Positions 43,062-51,649 of a DNA stretch of 51,649 nucleotides are shown piece after piece; the stretch's first letter is position 1, and the number at the start of each line of letters is the position of its first letter. The translations under genes and the position numbers were made by a program. The notes beneath the pieces are model-generated. The model saw nothing but the letters and a program-made list of their open reading frames with translations. It made no database searches and was not told where the DNA came from. This DNA is from Acidimicrobiaceae bacterium (GTDB lineage Bacteria > Actinomycetota > Acidimicrobiia > Acidimicrobiales > Acidimicrobiaceae), in assembly GCA_013044385.1 (NCBI GenBank), contig JABEUN010000093.1:1-51649 (forward strand), given 5' to 3'.

Positions 43062-44030
43062 GTGGGTCCTAGTTCCGACATGCAAGAGCAGATAGTAACA
43101 GGGCGCGACGACCGCATATTGGTGGCGGGCATCTCAAGGTCCGGAAGTTCATGGCTAATTGAGGCCCTCGGTGTGACGCCAGGTACCAAGCGTTGGTATG
43201 AACCAGACAACATTGACGCAGACCCAACAGGTACAAAGCCGGTCGGGCGGAGCGGATTTGGTCCGTACCCTATCATCCATCCTGGCGACGATGGCGGTGT
43301 GTTCAAATCACTGTGGGACGTAGCGTTCGGAAGCACCGTGCACCTAGACAGGTTTGGCGGACTTCTGATACCGATTCTCAGGCCCATGCTGAAACTGCCC
43401 CAACCCATCCTGCATCGATTGGTTCGCGTCGGATCAAAGGTTCTGACGACTCTGCCAGGTAAGACAGACCGTATCGCCGTTAAGTCGGTATATACCTGCT
43501 TCTGTTTGGATTGGCTAGTTGAAGAGTACGACCCAAAGGTCATCATCATCCAGCGAAACCCGCTCAACGTCATCTCAAGTTGGAGAGAATTGAAGATTCC
43601 GGCTTTTGACCTGATGACTAGACCAGAGCTGATCCGTCTTTACGCAGATCGATACGAGGGTCCACCGCCGACACTGGAAGACTCGCCCCTGACACGGATG
43701 GCCTGGCAGGTCGGACTCACCACAACGGCCATGGGCGACTCGCTAGACCGCCACCCGGGTTGGGTAGTCGCAAATCATGAAGATCTTTGCGTCGAGCCAG
43801 CCAAGAAGTTTAAGGCTCTCTTCGAGAAGGTGGGAGTCCCTTGGTCCGAAGACGTCGAGGCTTACCTTGAAAAGTCAAACCGACCTGGTGAGGGCTTGAA
43901 GCCAGTGCGGGTCACCAGTGAGCAGGTTGACCGTTGGAAGTCTCGACTTACAGCTAGCGAAGTCGAAGAGATCAATTCCGTTCTAGCCCGTTTCCCGAGG
44001 AAGGGTTGGATTCGGGAGCCCTCATCGTAG
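43062..44030 (+). CDS. PAPS-dependent sulfotransferase family protein
   Basis: Predicted to move a sulfate group from PAPS to a hydroxyl of a glycan or other acceptor. The 322-residue protein has the 5'-phosphosulfate loop ISRSGSSWL at 24-32 (P-loop-like, usually PRSGTTWL) and the 3'-phosphate motif IIIQRNPLNVISSW at 161-174 with Arg165 and Ser172. The end RFPRKGWIREP matches the usual GxxxxW-like family ending. The GTG start at 43062 follows GAGG by about 10 nt; ATG 43080 is possible. It lies 18 nt before the flippase gene on the same strand, which makes a sulfated surface polysaccharide the simplest reading. Confidence 0.85.
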   Translation: MGPSSDMQEQIVTGRDDRILVAGISRSGSSWLIEALGVTPGTKRWYEPDNIDADPTGTKPVGRSGFGPYPIIHPGDDGGVFKSLWDVAFGSTVHLDRFGGLLIPILRPMLKLPQPILHRLVRVGSKVLTTLPGKTDRIAVKSVYTCFCLDWLVEEYDPKVIIIQRNPLNVISSWRELKIPAFDLMTRPELIRLYADRYEGPPPTLEDSPLTRMAWQVGLTTTAMGDSLDRHPGWVVANHEDLCVEPAKKFKALFEKVGVPWSEDVEAYLEKSNRPGEGLKPVRVTSEQVDRWKSRLTASEVEEINSVLARFPRKGWIREPSS

Positions 44031-44048
44031 TCGGGGATGGCTGACTAG

Positions 44049-45467
44049 TTGAGAAAGAGGACCTTCTTGCTCGGCAGAGGCAGAGGCGTTGAAAGGCTGC
44101 ATGGGCACCACGAGCGAAAAAAACTCCTCAAGGATAACGCGATCGCGACTGTTGCTTCGATGCTCGCTGGCCTGCTCATGTTCGGCCTCCAATCATTCGC
44201 TGGCCACAAACTGCATCCGTCAGAGTTCGGGCGTGCTTTTGCGCTGATCGGTTTCTACTCGATTGTCGTCCGACCATCAGCATCTTTCGGAAGACTTGTT
44301 GCTTGGCAGACAAGCAGAGAGGACCCTGACGATCAGGGAAGACGTCCCCTGAGTGATGCTGTTCTCAGAACGCTCCTCATCTGGACATTTTGTGCTGGGT
44401 TGGTCATAGCGCTTTCGTCAACGGCCTTCTCGGGCGCCCTTTCTCACTACTTTCATACCACCGAGGCTGAGGTAGTCTCCATTGCGTGGTCATCACCGTT
44501 TCTCCTCTCCGTACAGCTGATGTTCGGCTCCTTGCAGGGCGAACGGAAGTTCGGCCTCTGGAGCACGATGATCGTACTTCTACCAATCAGCTACTTGGCA
44601 TTTATTGCATTTCTAGTCGGACCGCTTGGTACAAACGGTGTCCTCATCGGGGTTTTAATCGGAGCTTCCATCACCTTTGCAGTTGGCTTTGGAATCATTC
44701 GGCGACGCCTAACAGTGCATCCAGCACGATCAGTTAAGCCAAACTGGAAGGACTACCGCCCCTTCTTGGTCACGGGATTCATCTCGACGCTCACAGTTGG
44801 CGTCTTCGTAAGTGCAGACGTCGTAGTGGTACAGCACTACTTCAGTCGCACAATAGCGGGGCAGTATGCAACCGTCTCTGCCATAGGAAATGCGTTGTTT
44901 TCAGTTAGCGCTGGCGTCGCAAGTGCGATTTTCCCAAGCGTAGCTTCCAGACAGGCAAAGGGGCAGCGTACAGGCAGCATAATGTTCGCAGTTATAGCCC
45001 TTTTTGTCACTATTACACTCATCGGAACGACGACGCTCAACCTGCTAGGTTCGTTCGCTTTGCGCAACTTCGCAGGAGCCAAATACGAGGGTGCTTCATA
45101 CTATTTGGGCTGGTACGCATTCGGAATGGGCATCCTCAGCATTGCGGTCGTATTGGTTCACACACAGCAATCTCGCAACAGGTTCGGACTGTTGTGGATA
45201 TTGGTGCCAGCATTCGTTCTTCGTCCAACCCTGTTGATATTGTTCCACTCTTCGGTAATTATGGTTGTGGCCGTTAGCGATCTTGCAGTTACCTTGTTCG
45301 CAGCGGCCCTTTTGATTGCCTACCTTGTAGATGAGCGGAGAATGGGGGTCTCGGGTAATTTGAGCGCTGAGACGCGGGGCCGGCATTTCTCTCAGTCGGA
45401 AGGCTCAGATATTTTCAACGGTCAGCTCGGTGTCGCGCACGCCTTTGAAAACCCTTCCGTAGACTAG
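44049..45467 (+). CDS. Oligosaccharide flippase (Wzx/MOP family)
   Basis: A polytopic membrane protein of 472 residues with 12 or so hydrophobic segments between 30 and 435 that would flip a lipid-linked oligosaccharide across the membrane. The N-terminal half begins with NAIATVASMLAGLLMFGLQSF, and the pairs VGVFVSADVVVVQHYF and AGQYATVSAIGNALF near 255-290 are typical of Wzx-type exporters. TTG at 44049 is the start; the basic N-terminus (RKRTFLLGRGRG) precedes the first helix. The gene sits 18 nt after the sulfotransferase and 8 nt before the GT-C gene, so the three form an operon for assembly of a surface glycan. Confidence 0.86.
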   Translation: MRKRTFLLGRGRGVERLHGHHERKKLLKDNAIATVASMLAGLLMFGLQSFAGHKLHPSEFGRAFALIGFYSIVVRPSASFGRLVAWQTSREDPDDQGRRPLSDAVLRTLLIWTFCAGLVIALSSTAFSGALSHYFHTTEAEVVSIAWSSPFLLSVQLMFGSLQGERKFGLWSTMIVLLPISYLAFIAFLVGPLGTNGVLIGVLIGASITFAVGFGIIRRRLTVHPARSVKPNWKDYRPFLVTGFISTLTVGVFVSADVVVVQHYFSRTIAGQYATVSAIGNALFSVSAGVASAIFPSVASRQAKGQRTGSIMFAVIALFVTITLIGTTTLNLLGSFALRNFAGAKYEGASYYLGWYAFGMGILSIAVVLVHTQQSRNRFGLLWILVPAFVLRPTLLILFHSSVIMVVAVSDLAVTLFAAALLIAYLVDERRMGVSGNLSAETRGRHFSQSEGSDIFNGQLGVAHAFENPSVD

Positions 45468-45475
45468 AGGTGGCC

Positions 45476-48400
45476 ATGAGTACGACACATTCGCCCGATA
45501 CTCGGCCCCCGTCGAGCTACTCAGATTGGCTTCTGTCAAAGACCAAGTGGGTCGAAGACAAACCCTGGCTGGTGTGTTTGATTCTCGGAATTCTGGGCTT
45601 GCTCGTCCGACAATCTTGGCTTAACCTGCAACCTCTTGTCTCGGGGGATCAGGGTTGGGCGACTATAACTCGACTTAAGACGTTCGGTCCGTGGCCGACA
45701 ATCTGGGACCCAACTGACGGACTTGGCGGCCTGAACGGACTCTTCAACGACTTCAGGTTCCCGATGTATGCAGTGGAAGGTATCCTTGCAAATCTAGGAG
45801 CCCACTGGAACGTGATCCAGAGAGTCGTGCTCTACTTTCCCGAAGCTATCCTCGCTCCGATCAGCTCATGGCTGCTCGCAAGGGAGATCCTCGGTCAAAC
45901 TAGGTGGACACTGCTAAGTCCACTACTTTTCGTGGCGAGCACCTACATGATTACCGAAGGTAATGGTGAAATTCCCCTGGCCCTCGGAGCCGCAGTCGGC
46001 TGTCTAGTTCTCGTTGCATTCCTCAAAATGGTTCGACAAAGATCAGTCCCATGGGCGATCGCGACCGGACTTCTGATGGCAGTCTGCGCCACTTCGGACA
46101 TTCGCCCCGCTTACGTCACCGCTTTGATTTTGATCATCTATCTACCTGTGTTGTTCGCAGCCGAACCCAAAGGTCGATTGATACTCGCAAGGCTCGGCCT
46201 GGCATCTATTGCGGGAGTCACCTTCCTATTGACTCAGACGTTCTGGATCCTGCCGACCCTGGCTTATGGGAATCTTTCTGGACTACCAATTCCGAGCCAA
46301 CCGGACTTTAACATTATCACCCTGATTCACGGCATAACTGGAGTGATTCCAGAGTGGACGGGTGCTAATCCGACTCCGCTGGTTCAAGGGACACTAAATC
46401 CCCTTTTCATCCTGCTTCCGATGGTCGCGCTCATCGCACTCACCAGCCGAAAGCTCAAACCAGAATATCTATGGCTGGCAATCGTCGCCGTCGTCTTCGG
46501 ATTCCTCGCCAAGACCAACAATGCTCCTCTTGGGTCACTTTATGACTGGCTGTTCATGCATCTTCCTGGCTTTAACCTCTTCAGAGAAGGCAGCAAGTTC
46601 CAATATCCGGTAGTCATGGCATTTTCAATTCTCATACCCGCAAGCTTGATGACCCTATCGACATGGAGAAGGAGACCTAGTAAGCGTTCAAGGGTGGGAA
46701 TACCGATAGCAATCACTGCGATCCTGGGACTGACCGTCTTGATGTCAGCGGCGTCGATAATCTCACTCGAGAGCGGCGCTCTGCTCGGCACAACAGTTCC
46801 GATTGCGGAACCAAGCTCCTTTGTCTCGCTGACCCAGATGCTGAATCACGACAGCAAACCAGGTCAAGTCCTTTGGTTCGGCGCACCAAGATTTTACACA
46901 GCTACCGGCGAATCACACGGCTACAACATCGCATCTAAGACACACCCGATTTACACGTTGAATGGGAATATCAACTCAATCCAGGTCATAGCAAGAGACC
47001 CACTCCAGAGCTTCTGTAGGGTGTATTCGCAACCTTACTGTTACGTCACGAGTTCAATTTTCCCCTACTTAGTTGCTCAGACGAACACCACTTACCTAGT
47101 CAGCCCAGCGGGCCTCGGTATCTGGAGCCTCCCTGGAGGCTTGACCAACCAGTGGCTCGAGAAGCAGGTCTCGTCTATGTTTGGTCAGCCCATGACTCTT
47201 GGGACTGGGGCAACCGCGATCTACGTCTGGCATATCCCAACCAAGGCTCAACCAGTAACGAACTATCTAGCCGTCGGTGAAGTAGATTCTGGGACCTGGT
47301 CACTTCCTTCGATACTCCCAGCAGTGCAGGCGCTCAACATACCGCCAGCTTTCAGGCAGATTTACGCAGAGAACAACCTACCAGTAGCCCCAGCTGGCCT
47401 ACCTTCAAGTATCTCGATTTCACCATTAACATCCGGTACATGTACGGTCGGTCACAGCGGCGAGTACGCAATGATGATGAAATCGGCATTGAGTTCCGCC
47501 CAAATTTCATCTGGATCGGGCGTATTAGCGCTTAGTAGGCTCGCAAGCTCGGTTCGCGCACCTGGATGGAGCTTCTACGGCCCGGTGAAGCTGAGCGCTG
47601 GAAAAAATGAAGTTGCGGCCATAGGTAGCAATATCACGCAGGGACCCTGTGTGCTTTGGAGTTCACTCACTCGACGCGTACTTTCCAGCTCAGGAGCCAC
47701 TAGCTCCTACCCAACCAGTGCATTCAACAGTGAGCAGCTTACGAGTCATTTCACGGGCGCCGTTGGTCCATGGACACAGCTGAACGTCGGATATGACTCT
47801 GGCTGGCGTATGCGCGGCTCAAAAATCGCCTTACCCGGGGAAGCACTTTTCAACCTTTTCTACACTCCTACCGGATCCACCTCGTCAACAGCTTCCTTCA
47901 CATTCAAAACACTCGGCTCCGAAAAGATCGGTTTTCTGGTCTCGTCAATATCGAGCCTGATCGCACTTGCCCTTCTGCTCTGGCCCAGATTTCGAAAGCG
48001 CTTCAAAGTTCCCGTCGATGCGCAACTTCCCTATTTCCCCGAAAGCAATCTAGGTGCCTCTTTCGCTTCTCTGGGAGTCGTATTCTTCGGACTGACTACG
48101 GTGGCAGAGACGTATAACTGGCTCGGAATTCCATCTAGGTTTCCGTGGGCTTCTGTGACAGGCAATCCATACCTCTTGAGCACAATCTTTGCAACCATGG
48201 CAATCATCCTGGTTCTGCTCGCAGGAGTGGTCAGAATAGTACCTCCACTGCTCGGCGAGAGGCTCAGAAGTAGTGTGAACAGGACCCTTAGAATCAACAA
48301 GCCGCAAGCTGTTGCGGCGGCGGTTCTCGCCGCAACGCTCTCTGCGTGCACCTTGGGTTCATCCGGCAACATTAATCAAGTGCTAGTTCAAGCAGCTCAA

Positions 48401-49369
48401 GCAGGTGCGACTTCGCCAAAGATCATGGGCAGCTCAATTCAAGCGGCGCGCCTTTCATTCGTCGCTAACAATCCAACTAGTTGCATAGCCGACTATACAT
48501 CAGCACTTTCCACCTATCCTCAGCTCCCATCCATCTTTACGGGTCGCGCTAACTGCTACGAGAGTCGTGGGGTCCAAATGGCAGATGCAGCTCTGCAGGA
48601 TTACCTAGCATCGCAGAAGTTGATGCCCTTCAACCCAGACGTCTACTACAGGCTGGCAGCAGCATACAGACTTGTCGGGAACGTCAAGATGTCAAGGAAC
48701 TCTTACCTGAAACTCGCCTCAATGCCAAACGCAAGCGCTCAACTGGTCAGCAATGCGGTACAGGGTCTGATTAGCCTCAAATTCATGGCGGACGCACAAG
48801 CAGCCCTCCGCATCCAGTTCGAGAGATTCCCGAACAACCCAATATCTTTTATGGCCGCTAGCGATCTGGCAGCCGCCGAAAATCAAGACGTAAAAGCGCA
48901 GGCGTACATCATTCAGGCCGAAAACGCAGCACCTTCCTTCTCATTGGCCGCAGGTCAGGCTGCCGGAGCGGAGTGTCGCTTCTTGCTCGCTCGACTCGAA
49001 TTCAGTCGTGCCTTGACCTACTGCAAGGTCGCATTGGTGAGTCAGCAAAACCAATCGGCTCTCTGGGACGATATCTCAGCAATCTACGCAACTCAGGGGC
49101 ACCTTGGACAAGCAATCAGTGCCATGAACAGTGCAATTGGTTCATTCGAGGCGAATATCGGACCATACGCACAGCAATCCGGCATCAGTGGATTTGGACT
49201 AAGCAATCTTTACGAGGAGCAGGGACGGCTATACGTCGAGGTGTACAACTCCAAAGCAGCAGTCGCGGACTTTGAAAAGGCAATCTCTTTTCTCCCTCCA
49301 AACAGCCCTGACTCACTTGCGCAGTACAAGAACGACATAATCGCCGCCGAGAATTCAAGCGGAATCTGA
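45476..49369 (+). CDS. GT-C membrane glycosyltransferase fused to a TPR domain by an internal lipobox
   Basis: A 1297-residue protein. Residues 30-440 form a GT-C-type membrane domain of about 11 helices with an acidic residue in the first outer loop (LVSGDQGW, Asp58) and LFREGSKFQYPVV near 368, resembling AftD-like arabinofuranosyltransferases. An outer Ser/Thr-rich domain (about 440-815) and three more helices (about 820-920) follow. Then LRINKPQAVAAAVLAATLSAC (935-958) has the charge, core and lipobox (LSAC, Cys958) of a lipoprotein signal. Next come roughly 340 residues of TPR-like helices with conserved YRLAAAYRLVG, DISAIYATQGHLGQAISAM and LYEEQGRLYVEVYNSKAAVADFEKA. An in-frame GTG at 48275 could start a separate lipoprotein. 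ATG 45476 is preferred to GTG 45470 because AGAGG lies 5-6 nt upstream. Confidence 0.8.
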   Translation: MSTTHSPDTRPPSSYSDWLLSKTKWVEDKPWLVCLILGILGLLVRQSWLNLQPLVSGDQGWATITRLKTFGPWPTIWDPTDGLGGLNGLFNDFRFPMYAVEGILANLGAHWNVIQRVVLYFPEAILAPISSWLLAREILGQTRWTLLSPLLFVASTYMITEGNGEIPLALGAAVGCLVLVAFLKMVRQRSVPWAIATGLLMAVCATSDIRPAYVTALILIIYLPVLFAAEPKGRLILARLGLASIAGVTFLLTQTFWILPTLAYGNLSGLPIPSQPDFNIITLIHGITGVIPEWTGANPTPLVQGTLNPLFILLPMVALIALTSRKLKPEYLWLAIVAVVFGFLAKTNNAPLGSLYDWLFMHLPGFNLFREGSKFQYPVVMAFSILIPASLMTLSTWRRRPSKRSRVGIPIAITAILGLTVLMSAASIISLESGALLGTTVPIAEPSSFVSLTQMLNHDSKPGQVLWFGAPRFYTATGESHGYNIASKTHPIYTLNGNINSIQVIARDPLQSFCRVYSQPYCYVTSSIFPYLVAQTNTTYLVSPAGLGIWSLPGGLTNQWLEKQVSSMFGQPMTLGTGATAIYVWHIPTKAQPVTNYLAVGEVDSGTWSLPSILPAVQALNIPPAFRQIYAENNLPVAPAGLPSSISISPLTSGTCTVGHSGEYAMMMKSALSSAQISSGSGVLALSRLASSVRAPGWSFYGPVKLSAGKNEVAAIGSNITQGPCVLWSSLTRRVLSSSGATSSYPTSAFNSEQLTSHFTGAVGPWTQLNVGYDSGWRMRGSKIALPGEALFNLFYTPTGSTSSTASFTFKTLGSEKIGFLVSSISSLIALALLLWPRFRKRFKVPVDAQLPYFPESNLGASFASLGVVFFGLTTVAETYNWLGIPSRFPWASVTGNPYLLSTIFATMAIILVLLAGVVRIVPPLLGERLRSSVNRTLRINKPQAVAAAVLAATLSACTLGSSGNINQVLVQAAQAGATSPKIMGSSIQAARLSFVANNPTSCIADYTSALSTYPQLPSIFTGRANCYESRGVQMADAALQDYLASQKLMPFNPDVYYRLAAAYRLVGNVKMSRNSYLKLASMPNASAQLVSNAVQGLISLKFMADAQAALRIQFERFPNNPISFMAASDLAAAENQDVKAQAYIIQAENAAPSFSLAAGQAAGAECRFLLARLEFSRALTYCKVALVSQQNQSALWDDISAIYATQGHLGQAISAMNSAIGSFEANIGPYAQQSGISGFGLSNLYEEQGRLYVEVYNSKAAVADFEKAISFLPPNSPDSLAQYKNDIIAAENSSGI

Positions 49370-49884
49370 CTCACCTAATCCGATTCCACAACGTGATGAG
49401 CGATGTACTGACACCTGGATACCACCAACTACAACATCCCAGCCAAACGTCGCCAAATGCACCGATCCGGAATTTTGGGCAAAGCCTCGTGCGGTCTGGC
49501 TTAGCCGAATATTCGCCGCTCGGTAGAGACGTTTTCCACACTGCATAGGTTGACTTAGGCGCCAGGTCCGATTCAATAATGACCCAGCCAGCAGAAGCTA
49601 GTACTCTTCCCCACAATTCACCAGCACTCCAGTACGTCTCACCGGAGGTCAAATAACTAGGGACCGTCACACCCAGAACTACCATCATCCAGCTGTGTAA
49701 CCAAACCAACTCAGCAGATAAGGTACTTCCATCGATGCAATAGTCTCAAAAGGTGCTAACGGCATTCAGGGAACTTACTTTCCGAACTACAATCTCCAGA
49801 TCGCAACCACCAGCAAGTACATGACATTTTCCGCTGTAGACCAATCACCAATCAGGCGGTCCTCAAGACCAGGAGCAGCAATTA
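49370..49884. other. 0.5-kb gap with possible coding remnants
   Basis: No gene is supported. A plus-strand frame ending near 49903 contains GTYFPNYNLQIATTSKYMTF and overlaps the start of the next gene; a minus-strand frame at 49371-49709 contains GELWGRVLASAGWVIIESDL. Both have protein-like composition but no start with a ribosome site. Confidence 0.3.
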
Positions 49885-51126
49885 ATGGACCTTCAACTAC
49901 GTAAACGCAGACGAAGCCTGAAAGCCATCGCAGCACTGATTCTCATAGCGGTGACACTTGGTACTCTCTATATCACCAACCACAAAGCCACCAACGGAAC
50001 CTCGGCTCGCCCACCCGTTCCGAGACCAAGCGGCGCAAGTGGTCAAGGAGGCCTAGGAACTTCACCACTTCCGAAACCCACCAAAGTGTACAACGTCGTC
50101 AACTTCGGAGCAGACAGGACCGGACAGAGAGACTCGACAATCGCCATACGCGCTGCGATAACTGCAGCGGAGGCCCACTCGGGGAGTGAGGTCTACTTTC
50201 CCTCTGGAAAATTCATACTCGATCAGCCTTCGCCAAAACTCTTCGACTTCGTAATCAATAAGCCAATCCAGATAATAGGCGCCGGGATTTCAGCGACCAC
50301 AATCATCAATGAAGTCGGACATAAAACACCCGGAGTCACATTGAGCACAGACATGTTCGCAATCGAAGTCGTGCCAGGAACTCAGACCGGAGGCGGTAGT
50401 GGAACGATCATCTCGAATATGACGCTGGACAGCGCTACTTACGATGCCGGCACAGATATCATGGATTTCGCCAACCACACCACTCTAAGCAATCTAAAAG
50501 TTCTAGCGGCCAGCAGTACCAACACTTACAACTACAACTCATTTGGCATTCGAGTGATCGCAATTTGCAGTCCAAACAATATCTCATATAAATATAGAGT
50601 AGGCAACGTAATAAATAACGTTACCATCATCGGCAAAGGGCAACAAGGAACTACAGAACTCGACCTTTCATGTCAAATTGGAAGTTCTGCCTCTAACATA
50701 ACAATTGTCGGAAATGGATTAGATATCTTCTACTGCCATAATGACACAGTCCGCAATGCGAACCTCACAAGCGGCAACTATGCGCCACGCCTTTACACAT
50801 GGGTAATAACGGGATCTACGAACATAAGTTTGTCCAATATCATTGCAAATGGTATGGGTGGTACTATCGCTCCAGACGTCCGACTCGTCAGCAACAACAT
50901 AAGTATAGAGAACGAGAGTATGACCCAGAAATACTCATCACTTTACATTGGCGATTCGCGTAACGTATCAATACTCAATAGTTCTCTCGGCGGCATCATA
51001 ATCCTTCCTCGAGCCAAAGTAGACGGTCTAAAATTGGATCACACTAGCGTCAGCTTGGTAATTTGCAGGCCCGGAGCGTCCACATCGAATCTCTCAGGAC
51101 TTGCTTGCCCACCATATAGTCCGTAG
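49885..51126 (+). CDS. Pectate-lyase-superfamily beta-helix protein (secreted or membrane-anchored)
   Basis: A 413-residue protein with a basic start, a signal-anchor helix (AIAALILIAVTLGTLYI, about 14-30) and a Pro/Ser/Gly linker to residue 68. The right-handed beta-helix domain opens with VYNVVNFGADRTGQRDSTIAIRAAI near 69-93, the PF12708 signature, and continues with VYFPSGKFIL. Coils rich in Asn and Ile follow (many NxSI/NxTI repeats such as NNVTIIG, SNITIVG and TNISLSNI), the ladder of the beta-helix. It would act outside the cell as a polysaccharide lyase, hydrolase or epimerase on the glycan made nearby. No catalytic residues can be named with confidence. Confidence 0.82.
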   Translation: MDLQLRKRRRSLKAIAALILIAVTLGTLYITNHKATNGTSARPPVPRPSGASGQGGLGTSPLPKPTKVYNVVNFGADRTGQRDSTIAIRAAITAAEAHSGSEVYFPSGKFILDQPSPKLFDFVINKPIQIIGAGISATTIINEVGHKTPGVTLSTDMFAIEVVPGTQTGGGSGTIISNMTLDSATYDAGTDIMDFANHTTLSNLKVLAASSTNTYNYNSFGIRVIAICSPNNISYKYRVGNVINNVTIIGKGQQGTTELDLSCQIGSSASNITIVGNGLDIFYCHNDTVRNANLTSGNYAPRLYTWVITGSTNISLSNIIANGMGGTIAPDVRLVSNNISIENESMTQKYSSLYIGDSRNVSILNSSLGGIIILPRAKVDGLKLDHTSVSLVICRPGASTSNLSGLACPPYSP

Positions 51127-51158
51127 GACATATCAGGACCTATCGCAGACATCCCTCT

Positions 51159-51180
51159 GTGTCAACCTTGATGTAGACAC
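51159..51180. repeat. Candidate left terminal inverted repeat of the insertion sequence
   Basis: GTGTC (51159-51163) and GACAC (51176-51180) surround AACCTTGATGTA. The sequence starts with TGTCAACCTT, which resembles ends of some actinobacterial IS3-type elements. The other end is outside the window, so this cannot be verified. Confidence 0.35.
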
Positions 51181-51272
51181 CTTCTCTTCAGTAATTAGTG
51201 AGGGCGAGATCGTGAAGAAGGGACGTGAACTACGTAAATGCCGAGAGAAACACCGCCACCTACGATGAGGAG

Positions 51273-51649
51273 ATGGAGAACCAAAGACCTCCAGAGCCTG
51301 ATGTCCCAAAGAAAGCTAAGAGGAGGATTCACCCACCTAGCTACAAGGCCAGGATTCTGAAGGAGTACGAGAGCCTTCCCGCTAGAGAACGAGCGGCACT
51401 ACTGCGCAGAGAGGGACTGTACTCCTCTCACATCACGTCTTGGAGAAAGACCTTCGCCAAAGGTGGAGAGGCAAGTCTTGATACTCCGCGGGGACGAAAG
51501 CCCAACCCCATAGCCAAGGAGCTCGCGGCTCTAAGACGTGAAAACGAACGGCTCGAACGTGAGTTGTCGAAATCTCGAAAGGTAATCGAGATCCAGGGAA
51601 AACTCTCAGCGCTCTTAGAGGAGCTCAACCTGGGAAGCGCCGAGGAGGA
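51273..51649 (+). mobile_element. Partial IS3-family transposase OrfA (continues past window)
   Basis: The frame from ATG 51273 stays open to the window end (125 codons). It encodes RRIHPPSYKARILKEYESLP, then LLRREGLYSSHITSWRK (the OrfA helix-turn-helix), GRKPNPIAKELAALRRENER and a leucine-zipper-like coiled coil ending LSALLEELNLGSAEE. This is the typical OrfA of a two-ORF IS3-type element; OrfB would follow. GTG 51225 is an upstream in-frame alternative. The insertion lies 146 nt after the beta-helix gene and marks a possible edge of the glycan region. Confidence 0.87.

Noticed and set aside
49371-49709. 112-codon minus-strand frame after the GT-C gene
   Set aside because: Protein-like in places but no start with a ribosome site and no family; kept only as a possible remnant.
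1-51649. CRISPR array or toxin-antitoxin or phage defence genes
   Set aside because: No array of regularly spaced repeats and no defence-family protein was found in any frame I read.

Overview
The window most likely comes from an actinobacterium of moderate GC (roughly 50-55% by eye). The evidence is TTG and GTG starts beside good Shine-Dalgarno sites, families common in Actinobacteria (TIGR03084, DUF4383, an AftD-like membrane glycosyltransferase, small conserved actinobacterial proteins) and no outer-membrane genes. An acidophilic Acidimicrobiia lineage is a plausible guess but cannot be proven from the sequence. Gene density is low: several stretches of 0.5-1.7 kb hold no credible gene, and at least one gene is clearly decayed.

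Layout. (1) 0.5-2.6 kb: a peroxiredoxin and an alternative-oxidase-type diiron protein on the minus strand, then an ArfB-like ribosome-rescue hydrolase. (2) 4.3-5.8 kb: a translationally coupled RidA and acetamidase/formamidase pair. (3) 6-8.5 kb: an AIM24-family protein and a SulP anion transporter. (4) 8.7-19.6 kb: a catabolic cluster resembling acyclic terpene utilisation (Atu) or branched-chain acyl-CoA degradation. It has an acyl-CoA synthetase divergent from biotin-dependent carboxylase beta and alpha subunits, an enoyl-CoA hydratase, a TIGR03084 metal protein, an AtuA-like protein and an acyl-CoA dehydrogenase. A perfect CRP-type site lies between the divergent arms, and a TetR regulator at the far end is broken by two stops and a frameshift. 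(5) 19.6-21.9 kb: an overlapping minus-strand operon (class II aldolase, CMD-like protein, MarR regulator, methyltransferase) behind a perfect 20-bp palindrome. (6) 22-24.8 kb: a PAS-GGDEF-EAL membrane protein coupled to a DUF4383 protein. (7) 26-28 kb: a small membrane protein and a lipoprotein phosphoesterase. (8) 29-32 kb: a FadR-type regulator, an HMG-CoA-lyase-like protein lacking the usual catalytic cysteine and a class III CoA-transferase, probably a second acyl-CoA pathway operon. (9) 32.3-33.3 kb: a beta-carbonic anhydrase and a small coiled-coil protein. (10) 33.5-36.8 kb: three linked prepilin-like genes arranged like pilV-pilW-pilX. (11) 37.5-51.1 kb: a cell-surface glycan region with a PatA/LpxL-like acyltransferase, two GT2 glycosyltransferases, a sulfotransferase, a flippase, a giant GT-C glycosyltransferase fused to a TPR domain through an internal lipoprotein-like signal, and a pectate-lyase-like beta-helix protein. 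(12) The window ends inside an IS3-type transposase OrfA.

How the parts fit. Region 4 can activate an acid to its CoA ester, dehydrogenate it, carboxylate it and hydrate it. The lyase and CoA-transferase of region 8 could finish such a route, although they are under separate control. Regions 10 and 11 together look like a surface programme of pilus-like fibre components and a sulfated, lipid-linked or acylated glycan. The most unusual single gene is the GT-C/TPR fusion at 45.5-49.4 kb.
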